Shown piece by piece: positions 24,391 to 33,662 of a stretch of DNA of 64,000 nt. This stretch comes from an uncultured Collinsella sp. (GTDB lineage: Bacteria > Actinomycetota > Coriobacteriia > Coriobacteriales > Coriobacteriaceae): contig CAAGEH010000023.1 of NCBI GenBank assembly GCA_900768795.1, forward strand, positions 62,001-126,000. The letters run 5' to 3'. Position numbers and translations under genes: made by a program. Numbering within the stretch: the first letter of the stretch is position 1; every line of letters starts with the position of its first letter. The notes under the pieces are model-generated. The model was not told the origin of the DNA. It worked only from the letters and a program-made list of their open reading frames with translations, and made no database searches.

Positions 24391-25323
24391 GTGCCTGATC
24401 TGGTTGCGCAGCGTCTCGCCGGCGAGTAGGTGACGAAGGTTCTCCGCGGCGATGTCGACGATGTTGTCGAACGTGACGGCAAGGTGGAACCATCCCGAGA
24501 TATGGGGCGTTACGAGCATGTTCGGGGCGTCCCAAAGCGGGCTGTCTGCAGGTAGCGGCTCCGGGTCGGTAACATCGACGGCGGCTCCGGCAAGCTTGCC
24601 GTCCGTGAGTGCCGCGACCAGATCGTTGGCCACAACCAAGTCTCCGCGTCCACCGTTGACGAAGAACGCCCCCGGTTTCATTGCATCGAAGAATTCCGTA
24701 TTCGCGAGTCCACGTGTTTCCGGCGTGCTCGGCAAAAACGATGCCACGACGTCCGCTTCGGCGAGACGGTCGTTCAACTCATCCATGCCACTCATATCTT
24801 CGAACACCGTGGGATAGGAGAGCGGATGACGCTTTATGCCGCGCACATGCGCCCCCATGTTGCGACAAAGCGTGGCGAAATGCGTGCCGATGTCTCCCGC
24901 TCCCAGTACGAGCACGTTGGCTCCTTTGAGCGAGCTGACTGTCCCCAGGTCTTTCCATTGATGAGTGCGCTGCAAATCGAGGTAGCCGGGCAGGCGCTTG
25001 ATCAGGCCGAGCAGCATGGCAAACATGTGCTCGCTCACCGCCTGACCGTACGCTCCCACAGAGCATGCGAGTCGAGCGTCTGCGGGGACGGTGCCTGCAG
25101 AAATGTAGTTGTCGTAGCCGGCAGACTGCAGCTGCAGCAGTTGCAGATGTTTGCAGGCACAGAGCAGAGCCGGGTCGATGTTTCCGAGAATGGCGTCGGC
25201 AGTCGTCGCCTGCTCTCGCGTTACCGCGGTAGCCGTGGTGTAGACGAATTCTGCTCCCGGCGCGCTCGATTCCAGCAGAGCTCGATGCTTGGCCTCAACA
25301 GGCAAAAGTACCAGTACGTTCAT
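24388..25323 (-). CDS. D-2-hydroxyacid dehydrogenase
   Basis: A 311-residue NAD(P)-dependent D-isomer 2-hydroxyacid dehydrogenase. The coenzyme motif is NVLVLGAGDIGTHFA (GxGxxG near residue 140). The catalytic Arg lies in VNGGRGDLV, the Glu in DVTDPEPLP and the His in TPHISGW. The substrate (glyoxylate, hydroxypyruvate or another 2-ketoacid) cannot be read from sequence. The start is the ATG at 25323 behind GAAAGGA; the upstream open frame does not align with the family. Confidence 0.88.
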   Translation of the reverse strand: MNVLVLLPVEAKHRALLESSAPGAEFVYTTATAVTREQATTADAILGNIDPALLCACKHLQLLQLQSAGYDNYISAGTVPADARLACSVGAYGQAVSEHMFAMLLGLIKRLPGYLDLQRTHQWKDLGTVSSLKGANVLVLGAGDIGTHFATLCRNMGAHVRGIKRHPLSYPTVFEDMSGMDELNDRLAEADVVASFLPSTPETRGLANTEFFDAMKPGAFFVNGGRGDLVVANDLVAALTDGKLAGAAVDVTDPEPLPADSPLWDAPNMLVTPHISGWFHLAVTFDNIVDIAAENLRHLLAGETLRNQIRH

Positions 25324-25412
25324 GTGCGGTATCCTTTCTTGTCGATTTATTACGATAGCGCTAAGGGGTGTTCGGAGGTGGACGGTGTCCAACGTATGTC
25401 CCTTGCTTTAAC

Positions 25413-25446
25413 AAAAAGCCGCCCGGGCATTGATGCCGAGGGCGGC
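25413..25446 (-). terminator. Terminator of map
   Basis: On the minus strand GCCGCCC and GGGCGGC pair with an inner GGCAT/ATGCC stem, followed by five T. It lies 38 bases after the map stop. Confidence 0.85.
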
Positions 25447-25483
25447 CGAGATCGCATGTCTTAATGAGGGCGACAACGTTTAA

Positions 25484-26371
25484 CTACCAGCTCAAAAGCT
25501 CGTAGCCATCATCGGTTACCACGAGCTGCACCTCGCATTGGGCGGAGTCGGAACCATCCTGCGTACGCACGCACCAGCCGTCGCCGTGGTCGATTTTAAT
25601 GCCGGGCTCACCCGCGTTGACCATGGGTTCGATGGTGAAGACCATGCCGGGCACCATAATCGTATCGACGTCGGGGGCATCGGTGGTAAAGCCCACAAAC
25701 GGGTCTTCGTGGAACTCACGGCCGATACCGTGTCCGCCGTACTCGCGCACGACGCTAAAGCCGGCGTCCTCGACCGTTTTCTGCACCGCTTCCGCCATCA
25801 CGGAAAGCGGCAGCCAGGGCTTTACGGCAGCAAGACCGGCCTCCACGCTTGCGCGCGTCACCTCGACTAGGCGCTTGCGTTCGGGTGAGACCTCGCCGAT
25901 GCAGAACATGCGGCTCGAATCGCTGAAATAGCCATCGAGGATGGTAGAGCAGTCGACATTGATGATGTCACCCTCGTGGAGCACGTCCGTATCGTTGGGG
26001 ATGCCGTGGCAAACAACATCGTTGATCGAGGTGCAGACGCTTTTGGGATAGCCCTCGTAGTTGAGGTCTGCCGGAGTGCCGCCGTGCTCAACGGTGTAGT
26101 CGTAAATCATCTTGTCGATTTGATTGGTGGTCATACCTGCGGCGATATGCTCGCCGACGTAGTCGAGTACTCCTACATTGATCGCTGCTGAGCGCTTGAT
26201 CCCCTCGATGTCCTCGGCCGATTTATAGAGCGAGCGCGGAAGCACGCTCCAACCGTCGTCCCAGAATCGCTGGAGTTTCTCATCAAACGCCTCGTGGCAT
26301 TTTTTATATTTTTTACCGCTACCGCACCAGCACTGGTCATTGCGTCCGAGCACGGGACCGTTGTCATACAT
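25484..26371 (-). CDS. map: Methionine aminopeptidase with N-terminal SEC-C zinc motif
   Basis: Removes the initiator methionine from new proteins. Length is 295 residues. The N-terminal 45 residues contain a SEC-C metal motif (RNDQCWCGSGKKYKKCH), common in type Ic enzymes that may dock on the ribosome. The catalytic domain shows the metal ligands in order: INVDCSTILDGYFSDSSRMF (two Asp), GGHGIGREFHEDPF (His), TIEPMVN (Glu) and QCEVQLVV (Glu), plus His in DVVCHGIPN. The ATG at 26371 follows GAAAGGAAG. Confidence 0.95.
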   Translation of the reverse strand: MYDNGPVLGRNDQCWCGSGKKYKKCHEAFDEKLQRFWDDGWSVLPRSLYKSAEDIEGIKRSAAINVGVLDYVGEHIAAGMTTNQIDKMIYDYTVEHGGTPADLNYEGYPKSVCTSINDVVCHGIPNDTDVLHEGDIINVDCSTILDGYFSDSSRMFCIGEVSPERKRLVEVTRASVEAGLAAVKPWLPLSVMAEAVQKTVEDAGFSVVREYGGHGIGREFHEDPFVGFTTDAPDVDTIMVPGMVFTIEPMVNAGEPGIKIDHGDGWCVRTQDGSDSAQCEVQLVVTDDGYELLSW

Positions 26372-26525
26372 GGTTAACTTCCTTTCGCCTGTCGTTAAGT
26401 ATGCCACGTTGTCGGGTGCTCTTAAAGCGGCTATGGCGTTGTGCATTGGTTGGTCGTGCGCAGGATAGTGCGGTTCCGCTGCCGATCTTGTCATCGCGGG
26501 CAGTTGCGATCCTGCCGTCGGCTGT

Positions 26526-27506
26526 TTATCGGCTGCCCGCCGCCTCTTCGCCGCCGCCCGTGGTGCCGCTGTTGCCTAGCGCGCCATTGCCGCCCGTGGA
26601 GCCGCCGCCGTTCGTGCTGCCGCTGCTGCATGCGGCATCGCTTACACCGCAATCACCGATTGCAACAGCATCGCTTTTGATATGGTTGCCGATGATTTCT
26701 GACACATCGAGAATCGTCACAAACGCCGATTGATCGACCGAATCGATAACGTCGCGCAGCTCGCGAATCTCGAACTTGGTGATAACGCAGTACAGCATTT
26801 TCTTGCTGCCGGTGATCATGCCCTCGGCGTTCATGATGGTGACGGTGCGCCCCATTTGACGATAGATCTTGTTGCAAATCTCGTCGGCGTCGTCGGTGAT
26901 GATGAGCGCCGCTTTTGCCTGCTCCATCTCGGATTCGACCATGTCGATGATCTTTGACGTGATGAAATAGGTGAGCAGCGAATAGAGCGCACGGTCGGTG
27001 CCGAAGAGTACGCCCGCGACGGTATAGATGACGACGTTCGTGCCGAGCACCATTTGCCCAACGGCGAAATCGGTGCGGCGGCTCAGCAGAATCGCGACGG
27101 CCTCGGTCCCATCGAGACAGCCACCCTGATGAATGACGATGCCCACGCCGAGACCGAGGAGCACGCCGCCAAAACATACCGCGAGCAGCGTTTCGTCGGT
27201 AGCGGTAGCCCAGCCGCTAAAGAGCTCGACGCATGCGGAGAACACCGCCATCGAGAACACGGCGCGCACGGTGAAGCCGCGTCCCAGCTTTAACCCGCCG
27301 ATTATCACGAAGGGCGCATTGAGCAGTACGGTAAGTAGCGAAAGCGGTAGGTTCGTAAGGTGCGAAATCATGATGCCGATGCCGATGACGCCGCCATCGA
27401 GAATGGTGTTGGGCACCAGGAACTCCTCGACGGCAAACGCCGCGAGTGCCGAGCCGAGCGCGAGGAGGGCGAAATTGACAAGGGGATTGCTAGAGCGTCT
27501 GTTCAC
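26526..27506 (-). CDS. YitT family membrane protein (DUF161 plus DUF2179)
   Basis: A 326-residue membrane protein with five or six spans (about 12-190), including NTILDGGVIGIGIMISHLTN and IVIHQGGCLDGTEAVAILLSRR, which are the YitT core blocks. A cytoplasmic DUF2179 domain follows (AALIITDDADEICNKIYRQMGRTVTIMNAEG, TILDVSEIIGNHIK). The last 30 residues are Gly/Ser/Asn-rich and start with a Cys pair (CGVSDAACSSGS), which is unusual. Function is unknown; a transport or membrane-homeostasis role is often suggested. A GTG at 27506 behind GAAAGG fits best. A diverged paralogue is at 61587. Confidence 0.85.
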   Translation of the reverse strand: MNRRSSNPLVNFALLALGSALAAFAVEEFLVPNTILDGGVIGIGIMISHLTNLPLSLLTVLLNAPFVIIGGLKLGRGFTVRAVFSMAVFSACVELFSGWATATDETLLAVCFGGVLLGLGVGIVIHQGGCLDGTEAVAILLSRRTDFAVGQMVLGTNVVIYTVAGVLFGTDRALYSLLTYFITSKIIDMVESEMEQAKAALIITDDADEICNKIYRQMGRTVTIMNAEGMITGSKKMLYCVITKFEIRELRDVIDSVDQSAFVTILDVSEIIGNHIKSDAVAIGDCGVSDAACSSGSTNGGGSTGGNGALGNSGTTGGGEEAAGSR

Positions 27507-27625
27507 AGGAAGGCCTTTCGAAAGTCGGAGCCGAGGTCGAGGGGTCTTGAAGCTGTGGCGGGCGGGCAGCGTATTAATGGTAACGGTTCGATATCGGTTC
27601 AATCAACGGTTTAAGCGCGTCTTCG

Positions 27626-28402
27626 CTAATAGCTCACTTGGCACGCGATGCCGAGTTCGCGCACACGGCGGGCTATCGCGTCGAGCGAGGTCGCGCTTGC
27701 CTTGCTGAGTCCCTGGGCGGGTGTGTCGCGGGCGACGGTGTAGATCGTTGCCGCTTGCGGGCGGATGCGCTTGAGCGCCTCGAGCCACGGTTCAACATGC
27801 ACGTCGTCGGTGTTGTCGAGGTTCTGGCCTCGATACGAACCGGTGAGAAACATGGTCTGCACGATAACGTGACCGTTGAAGCTTGCGAACGTTTCAATCT
27901 GGTGCTCCACGTCGTAGGCGCCGACGGGTTGGTCGAGCAGCTCGATGAACGCGGGGTCGACGGTATCGAGCTTGAGAATATTGTCGTCGACGAGCATGAG
28001 CGCGTCATGGACGGCGGGTCGGTCGGCAAACGTTCCGTTGGAAAGAACGGCGATTTTAGAGGTGGGGGCGAGCTCATCGCGCAGGCGCACGGCTCCCTCG
28101 ATGGCTGCGGGGAATTCGGGGGCAGCGGTGGGTTCGCCGTTTCCCGCAAAAGTGATCGCATCGGGAAGCGTTTCCGTATCTGCCATCGTGCGCAATTCGT
28201 TTTCGAGCGCGGTGAGCACGGTTGCGGCGCTGTTGTGCCTCTCGGTGCATCGGCGATCGCGATTGAAGCCGTTTTCGCAGTAGATGCAGTCGAACGTGCA
28301 GATTTTAACGGTCGCAGGCATCATGTTGACGCCGAGCGAGAGCCCGAGGCGCCGACTTTTCACGGGGCCGAAAACGGGGCTGTCGTTGAGAAACGTGGGC
28401 AT
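27626..28402 (-). CDS. Radical SAM protein of the COG0731 type
   Basis: A 258-residue radical SAM enzyme. The [4Fe-4S] motif CTFDCIYC (CxxxCxxC) lies near residue 35, followed by FAGNGEPTAAPEF as the GGE-like SAM motif. The core resembles proteins annotated as wybutosine-synthesis-like Fe-S oxidoreductases, though bacteria lack wybutosine, so the substrate is unknown. The start is the ATG at 28402 behind AAGGAGATA. Next to it lies the frameshifted C26 amidase on the same strand. Confidence 0.88.
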   Translation of the reverse strand: MPTFLNDSPVFGPVKSRRLGLSLGVNMMPATVKICTFDCIYCENGFNRDRRCTERHNSAATVLTALENELRTMADTETLPDAITFAGNGEPTAAPEFPAAIEGAVRLRDELAPTSKIAVLSNGTFADRPAVHDALMLVDDNILKLDTVDPAFIELLDQPVGAYDVEHQIETFASFNGHVIVQTMFLTGSYRGQNLDNTDDVHVEPWLEALKRIRPQAATIYTVARDTPAQGLSKASATSLDAIARRVRELGIACQVSY

Positions 28403-28453
28403 GGATATCTCCTTGATGAATGGGCTAAAGCGCGCGTTGCGCCGGCTCGGTAT

Positions 28454-29301
28454 CTACAGCGCGGCGGATTCGAGCGAAACGCGACTTGCGTGCTTGGCTC
28501 CCGCTGCGGAGACGAAGGCGCACCATAAATCGAAGTCGGTTTCGATAAAACGCCAGGTATATTCGGGGTGCCGCTGAACGCCGAGGCAAAACGTCTGGTT
28601 GTCGAGCTCAATCGCCTCGGGCACGCCATCGGTCGCGCGTGCGACGATATGGGTGTGGCTGCCGTGTTTATCTATGCAGCAATGATGCGCCGAGTTCGTT
28701 TGGATGAGCGCTGCTCCGTGCATGGTCCGTGCGAGCAACGAGTTCGGCTCGACTTCGACGGGATGGCAGGGCTCCGTGAGAATGCCTGTATGGCGCCATT
28801 GGGTCATACCCTCGCGTGCCCCAGGCTTGGAACGTCCATACAGAGCGTTCCGCCCGTGGCGACATTGAGCAGCTGTGTGCCGCGGCAGGTGGTGAACAGG
28901 GGCTTATTCGCCTCCAGCACTTCCTTGACGAGCTTGAACTCAAATGAATCGCGGATTTCGCAGCAAAGCGTGGGGTCGTATTCATCGGTTTCGCCCCAAC
29001 GCATGGGGTTGACGTCGGGAACTCCGAGGATGGCGATGCCGTCCGTCATGTCGACATAGCGTTTGATGATCTGTGTATCGTCGGTCAGCGACATCATGAG
29101 GGGTAGACCGCCGGCGGCAAGGATGGCATCGACGAACACGTCGGCGATGGTTTCGTTGGGTGCCAGGGGTTCGTTTCCGTACTGCCCGCCGGTTTCCCAG
29201 CGCGGGGAGATGAGGATGAGCGGGCGCTGATACGTCGAGACATCGCGATAGCTGGCGAATTCCGCGGTGGTTTTTGTTCCTATGGGAGTGCTTTTGAGCA
29301 T
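28454..29301 (-). pseudogene. Frameshifted C26 gamma-glutamyl hydrolase/amidotransferase
   Basis: A class I glutamine-amidotransferase-like peptidase (PuuD/C26 type) split by a frameshift. The 5' part (ATG at 29301 behind AAAGGGA) carries LILISPRWETGGQYGNEPLAPNE and the nucleophile Cys in FTTCRGTQLLNVATGGTL and ends ...DVPSLGHARV at 28804. The 3' part, in another frame from 28807, carries EVEPNSLLARTM and the catalytic His and Glu in GVQRHPEYTW. Reading the second frame upstream gives KPGAREGMTQW, which joins well after DVPS, so one base appears lost near 28833. The triad is split between two products. A sequencing error would look the same. Confidence 0.8.
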
Positions 29302-29664
29302 GCGCGGTCCCTTTGCGATTGCATGTTTTGCGTAAGATTTTTGCATAAGATTCAACCATTCTAGTGCGAACGGTTGATGTAGCGCATACGGATGCGCAGG
29401 GACGATTTCGGGTATGCGGACGGTGCATGCGAATGGGGGCGGCAGCCACGTGAGCAGGGCACGCCGGTGTAGGCGGGAAATGCGCGCGGGGTGCAGGCGA
29501 AAGCATACGAGTTAAAACTCGTATTCAGCATGGCTCTGAGGGTTGCGCACCAGCCCGATGCGCGGGGTAGTATAGACGGGTCAACCGATGCGCCAGCCGA
29601 GCGGCTCGCTCGGATGTAGATGGTTGGCCGAGCGGCTCGCTCGAACGGAAATAAGGAGAGATTC
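29302..29664. other. 363-base divergent gap with direct repeats
   Basis: No gene is seen. GCCGAGCGGCTCGCTCG occurs twice (29596-29612 and 29627-29643, 31 bases apart, three helical turns), just before the ribosome site of the iron alcohol dehydrogenase. Each copy contains a small inverted repeat (CGAGCGGCTCG). A hairpin ATACGAGT-TAAA-ACTCGTAT lies near 29503-29522. The repeats may be operator half-sites or a small tandem duplication. Confidence 0.45.
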
Positions 29665-30867
29665 ATGAACGATTACACCTATTTTGCGCCTACGCGTGTG
29701 CTGTTCGGTGCGGGTCGACTGAGCGATTTGGGCGACCAGACACTTCCGGGCAAGCGTGCACTCATCGTCACGACGGGCGGAAAATCGGTTAAGGCAAACG
29801 GCTATTTGGCGCGTGTGGAGGCGGAGCTTGACCGTGCAGGTGTGTCGCATCTGCTGTTCGACCGTATCGAGCCCAATCCGCTGCGCGCTACCGTTAACGC
29901 TGGAGGCTGGGCTGCGCGCACTGAGAGCTGCGATTTTGTGCTCGCGCTCGGCGGCGGCTCGGTGATGGATGCATGCAAAGGAATCTGCGCTGTTGCGACC
30001 AACCCTCATTTCGATGAGGCGGGCAACGAATGCCCCGGTGACATCTGGGATTTTGTGATGGGCGGCACGGCGCTCGGCCAGCATATTCCCCACGATCCGC
30101 TGCCGTTGGTGTGCGTGACGACCACTGCGGGAACCGGTTCCGAGGTCGATGCGGGCGGTGTTATTTCGTGCGAGGAAAACGATGAGAAGCTCCGTTTGGG
30201 CGACCCTCGTCTGTTCCCGACGCTTTCGGTGGTGGACCCCGAGTTGATGCTCACGGTGTCTGCGCGCCTGACGGCATATCAGGGATTTGATGCGCTGTTC
30301 CACAACGTGGAGTGCTTTATTGCCAATACGAATACGCCGATGGGCGATATGGTGTGCCGCGAGGGCATTCGTCGCGCGGCACGCGCGCTCGCTACCTGCG
30401 TAAACGAGGGCTCAAATATCGACGCACGTGCCGAGCTCGCCTTTGCCAACACACTTGGCGGCTACGCGATGGTCTGCTCAGGATGCTGCGGATGCCATGG
30501 AACCGAGCACGGTATGAGCGCACATCATCACGACCTGCCACACGGTGCCGGCCTGATCATGATCGCCCGCGCGTTCCATCAGCACATGATCGATGTGCAT
30601 GCGGCGGATGACCGCTACGTCGAAATGGCTCGTCTGATGGGCAATAGCGAAGCGAGCAGACCCGAGGACTTTATTACCGAGCTCACGAGGCTTATGGAAG
30701 CATGCCATGTGGCGGACCTCGCCATGAGCGAGTGGGGCATAGCGCGCGAAGAGCTCGCGGACATCGCGCATAATGCAATCACGACCAACGACGCGCTGTT
30801 CGCCCATGACCCGGTTGCCCTGACCGAAGCTGATGTTGCGGCAATTCTCGAGGCGAGCTACCGCTAG
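29665..30867 (+). CDS. Iron-containing alcohol dehydrogenase
   Basis: A 400-residue group III (iron-dependent) alcohol dehydrogenase, probably of the BdhA/YqhD-like branch. The NAD(P) loop is ALGGGSVMDACKGI. Metal ligands should be the Asp in GNECPGDIWDF or the following acidic block and the His residues in CHGTEHGMSAHHHDLPHGAGL. TTAGTGSEVDAGGVI is the family signature. It could act on butyraldehyde, propanediol or broad aldehydes. The ATG at 29665 follows AAGGAGA. Direct repeats lie in its upstream region. Confidence 0.9.
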   Translation: MNDYTYFAPTRVLFGAGRLSDLGDQTLPGKRALIVTTGGKSVKANGYLARVEAELDRAGVSHLLFDRIEPNPLRATVNAGGWAARTESCDFVLALGGGSVMDACKGICAVATNPHFDEAGNECPGDIWDFVMGGTALGQHIPHDPLPLVCVTTTAGTGSEVDAGGVISCEENDEKLRLGDPRLFPTLSVVDPELMLTVSARLTAYQGFDALFHNVECFIANTNTPMGDMVCREGIRRAARALATCVNEGSNIDARAELAFANTLGGYAMVCSGCCGCHGTEHGMSAHHHDLPHGAGLIMIARAFHQHMIDVHAADDRYVEMARLMGNSEASRPEDFITELTRLMEACHVADLAMSEWGIAREELADIAHNAITTNDALFAHDPVALTEADVAAILEASYR

Positions 30868-30869
30868 CA

Positions 30870-31304
30870 CTACATCAGCTGTTTGCCCTCTTTGCGCACC
30901 ATCAGGCAGCAGATAAATGCAGCGATGGGGATGAGCGTGGTGATGGCGGACAGGCTGAGCGTGCCGTGGATGGCGTTCGATGCGATGGCGAGAACGTTAA
31001 GTACGGTGGTGATACCCAGAAGAACAGACGCGGCGCCGGTCTTTTTGGGGTTATTGGCAGCGCAGATGCCGAGCCACGAAATGACGAGTTCCCAGATTCC
31101 GCCGACAATCATGATGATGCCTGCGGCGATGGCGAGATTTGCGGGGGAGTTGCCCGTTGCCGCGGACATGGCGGTGAGGGGGGCGACGGAATCGGCGACG
31201 GATGCGCCGCCGACGATGGTGAAGATGCCCATGCCGACAGTAAGAATGCCGAGCACGATCGTGACGATGCTCAAAATCTTGAGCGCTTTGCGGGGTGTTG
31301 ACAT
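30870..31304 (-). CDS. Small four-span membrane protein, MSTxRKALK type
   Basis: Function not recognised. The 144-residue protein has four predicted membrane segments (ILSIVTIVLGILTVGMGIFTIV, LAIAAGIIMIVGGIWELVISWLGI, VLLGITTVLNVLAIAS, AITTLIPIAAFICCLMV) and a basic N-terminus. The ATG at 31304 follows AAGGAG. It converges with the alcohol dehydrogenase, ending 2 bases after it. A paralogue with the same N-terminus and layout lies at 47238-47630. Confidence 0.75.
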   Translation of the reverse strand: MSTPRKALKILSIVTIVLGILTVGMGIFTIVGGASVADSVAPLTAMSAATGNSPANLAIAAGIIMIVGGIWELVISWLGICAANNPKKTGAASVLLGITTVLNVLAIASNAIHGTLSLSAITTLIPIAAFICCLMVRKEGKQLM

Positions 31305-31509
31305 GATGACTCCTTGGGATCGATTGACCGAATGCAGCTCAACTGCGGTTTTATTATCTCCCAAACGGAAGCAAAACAATCCCGCAGCGCCCGTTCGGGG
31401 GCGATTCAAACAAGAGATGATGTTGGAGCGGTTGACGAAGTTGTTGAAAAGATCATCGACAACGTTGCTGCTGATGCCTTGTGCTTGTTTGCGCCCAGCT
31501 CAGAGCGGG

Positions 31510-33294
31510 CTATAAAAGCTCGATGGCCGCTTCTGCCATATTCTCAACCGTCATGCCGGACTCTTCGAGCAGCTTGTCGGCGGAAAAGCGGTCGGGGAAC
31601 GCGCTGGGAAGCCCAAAGCTCGCCACGCGCAGGTCGGTGTTTGCCAGATAGCGGCAGACGCCCTCGCCCCAGCCGCCGTCGAGAACGCCGTCTTCGATCG
31701 TAACGACCACGCGATGTCCATCGGCAAGCGCATCGAGTGCGACGGTATCGTATTCGGTTGCAAAACGGGGGTTGATAAGCGTCGGCGCAGTTCCCGTTTT
31801 GTCGGCAATGAGATCGGCGACCTTTTCGCCCAGCTCAAAGAAGTCGCCAAGCGCGAGAATCGCGATATCGGAGCCCCGGCGTACGGTCTTGTAGCGGCAA
31901 ATGTCAAAGTTGGCGTCAGCCGTGCCCACAGCCGGTGCCAGGTCGGGACGCGATACCACGCCGGTTCCTGGTACGCGAATGGCCACGGGGTGCTCGCGAT
32001 GGGCAAGGGACCAGTCGAGCATCGCGAGGTATTCCTCGCGGCAGACGGGAGCCAGATAGCGCATGTTGGGAAGGCTTCGCATCTCGGAGATGTCGAAGAA
32101 GCCCAGATGGGTTTGATCGGAGTTGCCGTAAGCCGAGCATCCGAAAACAAGCAGGGTGGCGGGCGCGTCGTTGAGGCACAGATCGTGCCAGAGCTCATCG
32201 AAGGCGCGCTGCAAAAACGTTCCGTAGACGCCAAAAACGGGCACGGAGCCCGCTGTGGCGAGCGCGCACGCGTATGTCACGGCGTGCTCCTCGGCGATGC
32301 CCACATCGACGAACTGGGCACCCGCGGCGCGTCGGCGCTCGGGCGTGAACCCCATGATATAGGGAGTGGCGGCGGAGATTCCGACGACACGACGATCCTT
32401 ATGCATGCGATCGAGCAGGTAGGAGCCCGTAATCTCGGCATAGGTGTCGTTGCTGCCGGTGCATGCGCGCGGTACGGGCGTCTTGACGCCGGTGGCGATA
32501 TCGAACGGTCCCACATGATGCCAGCCCTCGGGATCCGCCTCCGCGGGGGCATAGCCCAGGCCCTTGACGCTATGGATGTGCAGCACGACGGGATGGTCGC
32601 ATCCGCGCAGCTCGGTAAGCATATCGGTGAGCGCAAGAACGTCGTTACCGTCTTCGAGATAACGATAATCGAGCCCCAGCGCGGTGAAAAAATTGTTGGG
32701 GCAGGTGCCGTTGCTGGCGCGCAGCTCGGCAAGGTTGCGGTACAGGCCGCCGTGGTTTTCGGCGATGGACTGGTCGTTGTCGTTGATGATGACGACCAGG
32801 TTGCTGGCCAGCTCCGCAGCGTTGTTGAGTCCCTCAAACGCAAGACCGCCCGACAGCGAGCCATCACCGATGACGGCGACGACGTTATACGTCTCACCGG
32901 CGAGGTCGCGCGCCTTGGCGAGACCGCATGCGAGACTGACCGAGGTCGAGGTGTGTCCCATGGCGAACAGGTCGTGCTCGGATTCCGCGGGGCTTGAGAA
33001 GCCGGAGACCTCGCCGAAATGAGCGGGGTCAATAAACGCGCGGGTGCGTCCGGTCAGCAGCTTGTGCGTATAGGTCTGATGCGATACGTCGAAAACGAGC
33101 TTGTCGGTGGGCGAGTCGAACACGCGGTGCAGCGCGACGGAAAGCTCCACAACGCTGAGGTTGGGAGCAACATGACCGCCCTGAGCTGCTGATTCGGTAA
33201 GAATGGCTTGGCGCACTTCGCGGCACAGCTCAGGCAGCTGTGCGCGTTCGAGGGCCTTTACGTCCTCGGGTGTATAGGTGTGCGTCAACAACAT
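31510..33294 (-). CDS. dxs: 1-Deoxy-D-xylulose-5-phosphate synthase
   Basis: Condenses pyruvate and glyceraldehyde 3-phosphate with thiamine diphosphate, the entry to the MEP isoprenoid pathway. Length is 594 residues, slightly short of the usual 620-640. Motifs are DVSHQTYTHKLLTGR, the ThDP-binding VIGDGSLSGGLAFEGLNNA (GDG...N, about 140-158), HIHSVKGLGYAPAE, the transketolase pyrimidine domain FVDVGIAEEHAVTYACALA with the catalytic Glu, and the C-terminal domain ending near the stop. The ribosome site before the ATG at 33294 is weak, so a nearby alternative start is possible. Confidence 0.93.
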   Translation of the reverse strand: MLLTHTYTPEDVKALERAQLPELCREVRQAILTESAAQGGHVAPNLSVVELSVALHRVFDSPTDKLVFDVSHQTYTHKLLTGRTRAFIDPAHFGEVSGFSSPAESEHDLFAMGHTSTSVSLACGLAKARDLAGETYNVVAVIGDGSLSGGLAFEGLNNAAELASNLVVIINDNDQSIAENHGGLYRNLAELRASNGTCPNNFFTALGLDYRYLEDGNDVLALTDMLTELRGCDHPVVLHIHSVKGLGYAPAEADPEGWHHVGPFDIATGVKTPVPRACTGSNDTYAEITGSYLLDRMHKDRRVVGISAATPYIMGFTPERRRAAGAQFVDVGIAEEHAVTYACALATAGSVPVFGVYGTFLQRAFDELWHDLCLNDAPATLLVFGCSAYGNSDQTHLGFFDISEMRSLPNMRYLAPVCREEYLAMLDWSLAHREHPVAIRVPGTGVVSRPDLAPAVGTADANFDICRYKTVRRGSDIAILALGDFFELGEKVADLIADKTGTAPTLINPRFATEYDTVALDALADGHRVVVTIEDGVLDGGWGEGVCRYLANTDLRVASFGLPSAFPDRFSADKLLEESGMTVENMAEAAIELL

Positions 33295-33662
33295 TACTCG
33301 ACTTGCTCCGATGGTACTTAACTTTGCCGATACATAATCGTAACCATTTTCACACCTTTGCGGTCAACGGCAAATGCATCCAACTAAAAACCTATGGGAC
33401 GGAGTCGGGCATTGCGCGGCTGCATATTGAAACACGTCAATTGAGATTAAAGGGGCGGTCTCTCCATGATGCGAACGACGACGGCGGCAAGTGCGTGCGG
33501 GTCTTGGTCGTATGATAGGGGCAACGGAGCACAACGGCGATGCATCGAGGTGCAATCGATGAGATGTTGGTCGCGAGACGTCGGGCTGCAGCATTGGGAA
33601 ATTCGACGCGGGCTCTTCGTGAGCGCCGCGAAAATTTGGGAAGCGCGAAAGACGGGGAGTCG
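33295..33662. other. Gap between dxs and HD-domain gene
   Basis: 368 bases divergent between dxs and the HD gene if the GTG at 33663 is used. An open frame upstream (ATG at 33540, HRGAIDEMLVARRRAA...) could extend the HD protein by 41 residues. TATGAT near 33505 is a possible -10. No RNA structure or repeat stands out. Confidence 0.4.
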
